Assembly: GCA_028583415.1 (NCBI GenBank)
Contig: CM053266.1
Span: forward strand, 32,731,758 to 32,795,757
Length of the DNA stretch: 64,000 bases
Origin: Protea cynaroides
Taxonomy: Eukaryota; Streptophyta; Magnoliopsida; Proteales; Proteaceae
Reading direction: 5' to 3'
Below the pieces are notes generated by a model that had not been told where the DNA came from, did no database searches, and saw only the letters and a program-made list of their open reading frames with translations. This document shows, piece after piece, positions 23,185-34,100 of the stretch (its first letter is position 1; every line of letters begins with the position of its first letter). The position numbers and the translations under genes are program-made.

Positions 23185-23660
23185 ATCTAATTTGATTTGG
23201 GCCAGTCTGAAACTTATTGGACAAGATTTAGGTGGTGTTTTAAGAGCCTGATGAAAAACCAAATCGGACCGATCAATTGATAAACCTAAACCAAACTGGT
23301 CCAATAAGACCAAAACTGAACCAGTCCGTTGATAGACCTATAAAAGTCTAATAAGCCAACATTTTATTAATTATACATATAAGAAACCAATATCAAAATC
23401 GAACCAAGCTGATAATGGCCTGATAGAGCCCATTATATATATATAACCAAAATCGAACCGATAGCGGATTGATAAGAGTCCATAAAACCAATCCGATAAC
23501 AAACGACATCGGAACTTGCCGGTAACTAACGAGTATATTGCAACCTACACAACCCGAATATTTCGTAAGACGTGTTGGACTGCCCTTAGAAAATCCGAGA
23601 CAAACTTAACTTGGACCAAAATCAATCCGAACCGTCTCGGGACACGCCGCTGAATTGGTG
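23185..23660 (-). mobile_element. Dispersed repeat R, copy 3
   Basis: Parallel to copy 2: ACCAAATCGGACCGATCAAT, GATAGACCTATAAAAGTC, GATAATGGCCTGATAGAGCC, then GGGACACGCCGCTGAATTGG and TGTCTTTAG at the right end. It lies immediately left of the snoRNA promoter. Confidence 0.45.
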
Positions 23661-23719
23661 TCTTTAGTTCTATGACGGTGGTAAAAAGAGCTGTAGTACG
23701 GAAGAGATCTCAACCCTTG

Positions 23720-23767
23720 GTTGGGCCATATTAGAGGTAGGGTTATGAAACCCTAACTCTATAAATA
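23720..23767 (+). promoter_or_regulatory. Site II / telo-box / TATA promoter of the snoRNA candidate
   Basis: TGGGCC (23722-23727), the inverted telo-box TAGGGTTA (23738-23745), the telo-box AAACCCTAA (23748-23756) and TATAAATA (23760-23767) are packed into under 50 bases. This combination is known from plant snoRNA and ribosomal-protein promoters. It lies about 140 bp upstream of the candidate RNA. Confidence 0.6.
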
Positions 23768-23904
23768 ACCTGTCTCCCGTTGAAACCTTGAGAGTCTCTT
23801 CACCTGCGAATTTTTGTGTTCTGAGTTTTTTTTTTTTTTCCCTAATTGTTCGATTTATTCTCTATTTTCTTTAACCTTTTAATTTTCAAGTAATCCGAAT
23901 AGAT

Positions 23905-24013
23905 GGAAAGGAGGTGATGATCCTTTCCCCATATGATCGACGTTGATTCAAACTGTGCTATTTCATCATCTTCAAATTTATGGAGATGTAAAGCCAGGTT
24001 TCTGATCCTTTCC
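23905..24013 (+). ncRNA. Candidate C/D-box snoRNA, 109 nt
   Basis: A perfect 8-bp closing stem, GGAAAGGA (23905-23912) with TCCTTTCC (24006-24013), brackets a box C GTGATGA (23914-23920) and a box D CTGA (24002-24005). This is the canonical layout of a box C/D small nucleolar RNA, which would guide 2'-O-methylation of rRNA or snRNA. The promoter upstream suits a stand-alone snoRNA gene. The bases before box D (AAAGCCAGGTTT) would be the guide. I could not name the rRNA target and do not recognise the family, and clear D'/C' boxes are not obvious. A second TCCTTTCC directly after box C could form a competing hairpin. A diverged copy lies at 18360-18967. Confidence 0.52.
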
Positions 24014-27000
24014 AACTCTGAAATCATAATTTTTCATTCAATATTCTGGATCTATTATGTCTAGATTCTGTTCATTGCTTTGTTTTCTTAACTCTCAATT
24101 TTGAATTTTACTAGTTTATGTTGTTTAGGAGTGACATTCTTGCTGAGAATTTTGAACCTTTGATGGACGGGGGAAAGTTTTCCCTTTCCAGATTGGAGCA
24201 AACTTAATTAAAATGTTTGTATATTCCCTGGTAAACGTCAAAAAGCATGTCAGTAGATGTTGATGGTTTTTTCAAGATTTTTCAATCTTGGAAATTCCTC
24301 CATCTATGGCGGTCTCATATTCCATCACCTTGGGTAGCGGCATTGCTGCAATAATCTCTTTGGACAGGCCATGAGACATACATACATTCATATGTGAACT
24401 TATCATAAGATAGATCTTTATGTTCATTCGCATTTATTTCTTGGATTTCATTATATAGATTTTCTATAAACCTGATTTTGTGGAATTCATGATGGATCGA
24501 TGAAATGTTCTCAAATGTGGAAGGTGTTTGGTGTAAAATTCCTTTCTAAATATCGATGTTCGTTTTGGAATGGGCTTTTAGTATAACATCCACTTTGGAA
24601 AATAAAAAAAAGTTATTTTCTGCTGTTTTGCTGTTTTTTTGTTCAAGCTTGAAAGTGCTATGTGCCTTGAATCTAGGCTTCAAGCCTAGATTCAAGCCCA
24701 GGAAGCTAACTATCTTTAGGATTATGAGGATTCTCTGTACTGAGATTGAGCTACATTATGGATGTGCATTCAGTTCCTCGTGATTTATTTGAGGGTGATT
24801 GCATATTCTAGCCAAGCAAAGAGGAACAAGAAATTAGAATACAATGAGGGTGTTGTTACAGTGAAGAAGGTATTGTGCAGTGATTTTAGAATATTTAGCT
24901 CGAGGCTGCAGAATTGAGATATGTTCTTAGAAGTTGATTATCGGAACAAGAGAATTAAACAGCTGTTGGTTACATTTTCTGTTGGAGCAGGGGATGACAA
25001 AATTTTGTATGTTGGAAGCTAGTGATCTGACCCATCTTAAACATTGGTTTGCTGTTCTTAATTGGTACCGTACTTTGCTTGGAGAACAATCGGTTGATGA
25101 TCATAGTATGGTGGCCCATTATCTTAGTTTGGCTAATTGATGGGCGAGATTTGAGGTGAGGCTTTTAAATAAATTCTCCCTATGTTCCCCTAAAACCTGG
25201 AGTTCATTCTGGCTGGTCGAAGAGTAAGAGGGGGTATCGCATCTCATTTTGTCCCTCTTTTTTTTTGAGGAAAATTTTCTAATGAAAACACGGTCCGATA
25301 ATCCCTTCCCTCCTTTTTTATGGAAGATTTTCTAATGAAAACACAGTCCCATCCTCCCTAGGTGAAGTTAAATCCTATTAATAAAAAAAAGTTGTCAATC
25401 CTGAAGGGGAGAAAAAAAATAGAAATGAAAGATTTGTGGCCAAGGAGGAAGAGAGATGGCCTCAAAAGGGGGTGAAGGGATCATGAAAAGAGACAAGGGA
25501 GAGGGACGTGATTCGTGAAAGAAAAGAGAATGGAAATTAAAAAAGAGGGGAGAAAAGAGAAGAAGGATTATACTAATCATCTGTCTTGGAAGTCTCCGCT
25601 AAAACTGGAAGTCTCAGCTATGAACTGAACTTTTCTTGATGTTGAATATATTTGAATTGATTTCATGATAAATATATTTGAAATATTGAAAGGACAAATG
25701 ACTTGAAAACCACTTTGGGGTTCGGAATCTACATTTGTTAGTTTAAACATGAAACATGATATCGAAGAAGAATGACATTCCGATTTAAGTAAAAGAATTG
25801 AACAAATTGATAATGAATAATATTGAAAGTTAGGCCCAATCAAACACGAATCTAAAGATGGTCAGGAGGAATATTTTAGAGGGAAGGAAATACTTAAAAC
25901 TTGGTCTTATTTGGCCGGTTGGATGTCTTAATAAATTACCCCTCATAATAGTTTCAAAACATAATCCATCATCCACACCTTTCAAAAAACATCAATTACA
26001 TCTAAGTAACTAACGGAAGAAACAAAAATCAGCATTAGACATCATCAATTACATCCTAACTAACGGAAGAAACAAAAGTCAGCATTAGACATTTTTATTT
26101 TTTTGTTTTTAATTAAAAAATTAATAAAATTACTAATATAACCGTTCTCTTTCCTTTCCTCTCTTCCTCTCTCATCGTTCTCCTCTCTAGTGTAGCCATG
26201 GCATCTGAACCATGGGGTTTGGCTAGAGAAAGTAGAAAAGAAGATGAGAGAAATTCTTGATTTTCTCTTTGGCGATGGCCCCATTGTCCGACAGAAATGG
26301 TGATTTGGATTTTTTCTCCGACGATGGGGAACCATTTGAGCAACCACATGGATAGCCTGAAAGTTGAGTAGGAGTGTTCTTGAGTCCATTAGGATTCTGA
26401 GTAGGAATGTTTTGTTATGGTGTTGTTTCTAAGATTTTGTCATGGCATTCTTGGTTTATTTCCAACATACTGGTAATTGATCTGCGGGGAAAAAGAAAGA
26501 ATATATTCCTCTCCCGCAGCAGGAAACTCCTGCGGTTGATTCAAGGGCTGGGGATCAATCGCCCCCCCCCCCTACCAATACATGGAAGAGATGGGTTGGC
26601 TGAAATCCCACCCTTGCAAACGGCAAGAGAGGATTTCTACACTTCAACCTATGGGTCTCTTGTCTTTTTTTTATTTTATTTTATTTTATAAAGATCTCTT
26701 GGCCTGTTTCATGAATAGCAAAAACCATTAGGGGTATTTCATTAAATATACTAGCTCAACTTGTCTATTTATATAAATACCCTTCTAACACCTTTCTCCA
26801 CAATATGATTTGATAGGGTAAATGAGGTAGCAGCTCATGGTTGCTTATGTAAAACGTAAAATTGGAAGAGGGGTGAAGATAAGTATAATTACCAAAATAC
26901 CCCTCCACACCTCTCTAGCCATTAGATTGATCATGTGAATCACCTATGATGGAGGTGATCATTTTTGTACATGAAATGAAAAGACTGGATTCTAAACCTC

Positions 27001-27360
27001 AGTGAGATCTTCTCTTTACATGTTCAAAAAAAGCAATGTCTCAACAAGATCTCGACCTCAACGAGACAAGGTCAAGATCCGAGATTCAGAACCTCATTTG
27101 ATATTACATCATTTGAGTTGTAGATAATCTACCACATTTTACCAGTCATATAGCTTGACCATGGAGCTGAAAGAAAAATCAAATGTTACATACAAATAAT
27201 ATATTTACAACAAAGACAATGTACCCCAATTTTGTAAACCAAATAAACACATACGATAGCCTACTGGATACAAAAGGATTGCAATTTACTAGTAAAGACA
27301 TTAATTATATTTTAGAGCAGCTGTTGGCAACTGAATTGAAAGGCGTGGCCAAGTGCTACA
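24014..27360. other. No gene seen; part may be snoRNA transcript tail
   Basis: AT-rich sequence with short reading frames lacking any recognised domain. It holds a 29-bp near-perfect palindrome at 24667-24695 and an 11-base C run at 26562-26572 within a GCAGGAAACTCCTGCGG-containing repeat. The region from about 26700 leads into the 3' end of the AAED1-type gene. Confidence 0.5.
24667..24695. repeat. 29-bp palindrome
   Basis: Arms TTGAATCTAGGCTT and AAGCCTAGATTCAA around a single central C: 14 perfect base pairs. Confidence 0.95.
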
Positions 27361-30300
27361 CTACGAGCAACAAACTTTCAAAACATCTTCAATATCCGGA
27401 TCATCTCCAGCCTCTTTGTCCTATTCCAAAAGGGGGAAAAAATATAACAAAATTGTATCAAAATTCCTCTCAATTATGCTGTCAAGTGGGGTACTTGTGT
27501 CTCTGCTGCTAGTTTCTATATTTAGGCCATCTTTGGAAGTCAAGAAAAGAAAATTTTGAAATGGAGGAGAGATAAGACACATAAAGTGATCATTGTTTCA
27601 TCATTACTTTTGTCTTATGATTGTTTTTTCGTTTCTTTTCTTGACTTGACATCCAACATAGATTGAAGCTGTGCTTTACTTCCCAGCTTCACTGATACTA
27701 CTATTGTTATCCTAACATCTCTTTGGGGTGAAACTCACACTAGAATCATTAGTACTCTAAATTTGTGTTCACTGACATGAGTGTTTGGTGTAAAACACAA
27801 ACATGGAACAACAGACACACTCCCCGAAATCCAAAAAGGGAGCATGCTTAATTGAATTAATCAACTCTATTTGACATGTATTTGAATATCCCAATACTTC
27901 CAAGTACCTTATCTAAAGTGAAAGGAAACCTCACATAGGGACCTTTTGATGCTTAGATTATGAAAAAGAATCCTATTACCTTACAGATTAGTATGTCAGG
28001 TAAGATTATACAAGGTAGGTGAAAAGGTAAGTATGATAGTGAATAAAACGAAGACAAAAAGTACATGTATCTTAATGCATGTTATAGTAAAGCATGTAAA
28101 AGGAAAAAATTAAACAATAAATTTAGGAAAGAAAAAAATCTATGCAGAACCATGTCGAGCCACATTAAAGGGAAGAGATGCAAATATTAGAAAGAGAGGG
28201 TAAGAGTTGGCTAATCAACCTAAGACAAAATTCAATGGTATTTTTTAATCGTAGCATTAGTATTTCCGATTTCCATGTATTCCTTATTGGTGTTTAAAGT
28301 GAATTAAGTGTTGTAGAATTTCAAATTCTAAGAGAAATGACTAGGTCAAACCTCCAACTAGCTAAATTATATGGTATTCCTCATGTGAGTACACGCATCT
28401 ATTATTACAGTCTGAAATTAAGGTGGAAACAAAAAATTAGAATGGCACGACAAAACTTAAAAATCACTACCAAGTCGGTAAACTAAATATATGTTTTCAG
28501 AAAGAGTTCCAGGAGGAATATGGGGTATTAAATAAGGAAAAAACCTCATTGTTGTATGGAAAGGTAGATAGTATAAGAGGGAGGGGCCACAAAATAGAAA
28601 AACTAACCTTGTGGACGTATGAGATGTTACTTTTACCAGGACCAGCAACAATTATTCCTCCCTGCTGCCTGTGTAAGTAAGGGACCAATTAACTTAAAAA
28701 ATAAGAAAGCTAAAAGAGCTAAAAGGCACGAGTAACTAACATATCTCACGCCTATCGCAGTGCAATGATCATATCGATTATTTGATTTAAAAGGAAATTC
28801 TATTTAGCCACAAGATTTATAAGTAAATGAACACCCCACCCCCCACAAACAAAAAAATAAAAAAGGAAATATTGAAACTCAGATGCTTCTTTCCAATAAA
28901 CACTGCTACTTGCAAAAAAATACTTGCTCAAACCCATTTCGGCTGTCCACATTAGCCAACTGTATGAAATGCAACTCGATAACAGGGCTAGTCTGGCCTA
29001 ACGTTAAAGGATCTCATTGAACACAGTCATGGCTTGTACAAGGCTAAATTGTAAAATACATTTCTATTGAAAATTTGAAAGATTTCAGTCACATCTAAGT
29101 CTGGTTAATGTTTGTCTTCAGAATTAATCTGAAGGGAATCTTGCAACTAAAGTCAGTATAAAGTATCAAGTGTTTAGGTTCTAGCCCATTTAAAAATGTG
29201 CTAGTTTTTCAAAGTCCATTTAAAATTCAAACTAAAAATAACTCTCTATGGATGTAATGAGTATCCATGAGAATTCATAAATAGGTTAACAATAACTCAT
29301 CACGTGCGGCAATGATGTGTGAATCCCACAAATGAAGTTCACATCTAACATTTGTACTCGGATGGTTGACTTACCAGCCGCCTCTAGTCCTGGTGTCCTT
29401 TTCAAAGGAAAGCCCCCAATATTGTCTATACCCTTCCATGTATGACTGTATAATCTTCAAGCCTGCCTGTGTTGTCATGAAAGGTAACTCCATTGGTGAT
29501 ACAAGAAGCAGTTAACAATCTCAATAATTCTGCAAATGTCACATATTAGCCAGCCCCTAGTATACCCCTGGTGTAATTGTGGTCGAAACACCAGAAACAA
29601 AACTCAAGGCCTTATATGATGAGTAGCTAGGATCTGCATACACTTCTGAAAAAAAGAAAAAAAGAAAAAAAAAAAAGGTTCTGTTATTGAGCTGCAATTG
29701 GAAAATAATTATAAACTAGAAATGATTTAAGGTGTAAAGAAGCATAAAACATAATGGAAGGGTTTAAGCATATAGCATGATGGAAGGGTTTCTTAACTAT
29801 ATTTGCTTCTGAAAAATAACTGAAGGTAATAAAAATTTCATAGTTATCCCCTGTTAACACCTCCTGTTCTTTTTGTACTTTACTCTAAAGTATGATTCCC
29901 TTCCTCACATTCCAATTAGAATTACTTTATATCGTGTTATGATCCCACATCGGATCCCACATACACCAAAGTGTGGTTCTTAAATCTTGAGGTTCTCCCA
30001 CCTAATAGGCTAGTCTTTTGGGTTGGACTCTCCCTTGGACTTGAGTGGTAACATTTGGTGCTTTCATTGAGAGCGAGAGTTATGGCGGAAGGAACTCGAT
30101 TTCAACAACTTGAGGATAGCATCAAACTCCTCAATGAGAATGTTACTACTCAACAGGAGCACATGAATTCGTTCCAGAACAATCAATTATATTCTTATCT
30201 CTTCCTCTCTCTATTTTCCCCTTCTGGAGGCCCTACCCTTGAAAGTAGAAAAATCGTCCTGGTTCTTTACAGTTTGGTTTGAGAGGCCAGCGCTGCAAAA

Positions 30301-31086
30301 GGGGCGACCTAGAGAAGGAGCAACCTGGGAAAGGGTTACCTGGTGAAGCAGAGTGAAAGCCATCCAGAGTGGGCAATCTAGAGAGGGCCGACGTGGGCGT
30401 CGGCTTTGAAAAGTGGGTGGCAATGTTATGATCCCACATCGGATCCCACACACACCAAAGTGTGGTTCTTAAGTCTTGGGGCTCTCCTACCTAATAGGCT
30501 AGTCTTTTGGGTTTGGCTCTCCCTTGCGCTTGAGTGGTAACATATTGTTTCTCTACTGTCTCTTGGTTTCTATTTAGTTGAACTACCCTTTAGCTAGGTG
30601 AAAATCTCCTTGTCCTTCAATTATATATGGGTTTCTCTCCAAGAAATGTTTTACGGCCCTTACAAAAGGTACGGAGACACTTCCAAGAAGTTCAAGCTCC
30701 CTCACAATGTTTCTCCTGCCTGATAAAATTTTGCTACCATGACTTTCTAATGCAGCAGCGAACCCACAAGCTGAGATGGGCATGGATTAGAATCTTTGTT
30801 AGATTTAATTTTAATTGAGATATTTGTAATCTTTTATTTTTGGAAATTTAGATAGGAAGTTTAGGGTAGTATTTAATTAAGTAGGTTATGGAGTAGGTAT
30901 ATTATTTCCTTGGTTATGGTTTCCATCTTGATTAGGATCTTATTTAGTTAGTTTTATTTCATTTAGTTGGGAAAGTATTTCTTTTAAATAGAACATGTAA
31001 TAGGACTTTTAAATTCAGATTTGAAAAAGAGAATAGAATGAATTGATATTCAGTTGATTGCCTACTGGCAGAAAGAAGTGAAGTGT

Positions 31087-31162
<76 letters not shown>

Positions 31163-34100
31163 TTCATCTATGCGATCAAGGACAACCCTCTCCTTAGGTT
31201 GATTCCCCTTCCTTCTTCCTCTTCCTTCTTCCCTTCCCCTGTTCTCTCCTTCATGTTCCCATGTCCTAGCGGTAACTCCAGCCCACAATTTCTTATTAGA
31301 ACTCTCTCGTCCCACCTCCTTTCACCCTGAAATTTAGGGAACACCTTCAACCAATAAGGGCGACCCAAAAGCCCAAAGTCCAAGATCTGAAAATCATCTC
31401 TATGTGAAGAATCAAAATCTGCAACCCAAGCTTTCTCTCTCCTACCGCCAAACCCAGATTCAGACCTTCAATACCATCTTATTCCTTGCTGTTTGGAACC
31501 AACATTGGTGGGAATCAGTAGGTTTAGGTATTGCGATTCATCCCTTAAAGTTTCGAGTCGATTGGGCTTGTAACCGAGAAGCTCGATCGATTTCTCCCCC
31601 TTCAACTTCCACCTCAGTTTTTTGTTTAGATATACTCCAACGTAAGTTGAAGAAGGTGGTCTGAATGTCTTTTACTCCACTTAGTTTTCTTCCCCAATGA
31701 TTAACCTTCCATCTCCTAGTAATTACAACTTTACCTCACCCTTATATCTACTTCCTAATTAACCATCATCTTTAATTTTCATTCCTATCCTATCCTGAGG
31801 GTTTGTTTGGTTTCTTAAATTATTACAAACTCTGATTATTTACAGAATCTGCCACTAGCATTATTCCTTTGAATTGATTATTGTTTGGGTGGGCCTACTA
31901 GTGGATCAATTAGGGTTTCCTCAACCCGGGTCCCGCATCACTTTCATAATGCTTTGTTTATTCAATTTCATGTCTCCTCTCTTCATATTTTCTTTTAGTT
32001 AGGAACTCTGTAAATGATTAAATCAATTATGACAATAAACTTAACCCAAAAAATAAATTTGTGACAATAAAGGGAAAGGAGAAAATGGTTAAATTGGTTA
32101 TGCTGCTAAAGTAATGGGTAACCTTCACTTTGAAGGATTATGAGGATGCCTAAAGCTTCACCCTCCATATGGAAAACCTTCAAAATCATTAAATCTCGTT
32201 TTGATCCATTTCTTCTTTTAAAAAGTATATACTTTGAAAGTATATACTTTCTGGATTTTCTTCTTTTAATCCATTTCTCGTTTTGAGAAATTTTCCTAAG
32301 GTAGCCAATGCCCAACATCTTCCCATTCAGTACAGGAATCTCCAAATTCTGAGTAAAAAGAAAACCCTAGGCTTTAGGCAGGCAGCCCCACACTTCTAAA
32401 CCACCATCTTCTTCAAAATCACAATGGTTTAAAACACTGCGATGCTGTTCAATAATTTTAGGGCACCTGCATGAAAATTTTATGTTGCCAGTGGCACAGT
32501 AATCTTACGTTAATGAAGCCTAAGTAATTGAGCCACATCCTGGGACAATAAAGACCCAGCATATTAGAAACAGAATCAAGGTCCAAGCGTTTGATTACTC
32601 ACAGAACACTATTTCAGGGGCAAAGCAGGATGGATCATATGACTATGACTACTACTCACAATAAAACATAAAACTCTTTGCCGGGTTCACACAAATTGTA
32701 CATCCTTGTGTAAACTTTCAATTTGATTAACACATCCAGCTATTACTCATCAAGTAAAATATTGGGAAAAGTGGCATAAACGTAGGTGTGAGCATCATGA
32801 TGGATAAGTCCTGCCTCTGGTCAGAATTTTTGTATACAACATTTGAAGTTTGCATATCTTTGAAAAGTAAAAAAATTTAAAAGAGTAGAACAAAAAATTG
32901 GAAATGTCACCAAAATATGTATAATGCCTGGATAATACTTCATAATTAAAAAACAGGTTTAAAGTACGATATAATATTTTATACTTTGATGTCAATTGTT
33001 CTTCAGATACTATATATTTCAGGTGTATAAATACACTTGAGTAGAAGACACTGATTATTCAGCCTTCTTTTTAGTGTAAAAAGTTAAAGAGAAATTGACA
33101 CATACCACCCCTGTACTTTACCCCGATTCCAGATACCTTAATAAGTTGCTGAACCGGATGAGTTATCCCCTGGTTCAACCATTCTTAAACAGAGAGGGTA
33201 AATATACAATTTTACCCTTTGTAACACGATTACATTTTATTCCAAAAAACAAAAATAACCTTTTTCATTTGTTATTAAGAAAGACTCTCCTCTCACAACT
33301 ATTTGCTCTTTGGAATCGTGGGAGGAAGAAATTCATCGCAACGGACTTCAGGTAAGTTGTCGCCGATCCCTTCCCTTTTTCTTTTTATTCTTCTCCTTCC
33401 CTGCTTCATTGGAGGTCCTAGGTGGCGAAACTGTCGTTAGTTGCCGCCATTCTCTATTGTCTTTCTTTTCTTCTTCATCCCTACTTCGTCGATCTCCGAG
33501 AAGAATATCCAAACCAAAAGCCTTCATCCCTGCTTCCATTTTGTTACTCTTTCATCCCTGCTTCTTCATCCCTGCTTCGTCGATCTCTGAGACCAATATC
33601 CCAACCGAAATCCAAACATGCTTCCGTTTTGGTAGTCGTAGTGATTGGGCAGGAATGTAGAAGAAACTCAGTGAATGGAGAAATCGTTCTCTGAGACATG
33701 TAGCTGCAATGAATCCACTTCAGGTAGTTGATTTGCAAGTGAGTTCTCCATTACACTTGCAATTTGTCTCTCGAATGTTCATATTCCCAGTTAACAGTTA
33801 AAACCCATGAGAAAAGTAAACTATTAAAAATAAAAAATAAAAAACGATGCGCCTCTGTTGCAGCTCAAAAAGCCAATCAACCCATTACCTAAGGGCGTAT
33901 ATCCTTAATCAACATGAAGGAGAAAATCTGAACTATACCTGTGAAAAGGGTTAATTCTGATCTGAAGTAGGTTTCATCTTCAATCAGAGTTCAATCAAGG
34001 GAAGAGCAGTTGCAGGAAAGTTGGCCCTGAGAGTTCTCTCTTTGAAACTCTTACAAGTAAGCTTTCTGTGGTTCAGTTCTTGGCGGTGGCGGTATCATAT

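Noticed and set aside
24934..25140. 68-codon frame starting MIIGTRELNSCWLHF
   Set aside because: It faintly recalls retroelement-like protein, but there is no second supporting block and no conserved motif.
27183..27559. Plus-strand frames over the last exon of the AAED1-type gene
   Set aside because: They are antisense shadows; the minus-strand exon 27361-27420 fits the family C-terminus and splice site.
29935..30542. Possible CRISPR-like or simple direct-repeat pair
   Set aside because: TG..CA ends, primer-site and polypurine-like sequences and a gag-like start make it a miniature LTR element.
30583..30783. 66-codon minus-strand frame next to the TRIM
   Set aside because: No domain, no splice-consistent neighbours, and it lies in an intron of the AAED1-type gene on the same strand.
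30959..31330. Frames with long Arg-Glu or Leu-Ser repeats
   Set aside because: Produced by the CT microsatellite; the same applies near 40300 and 53500.
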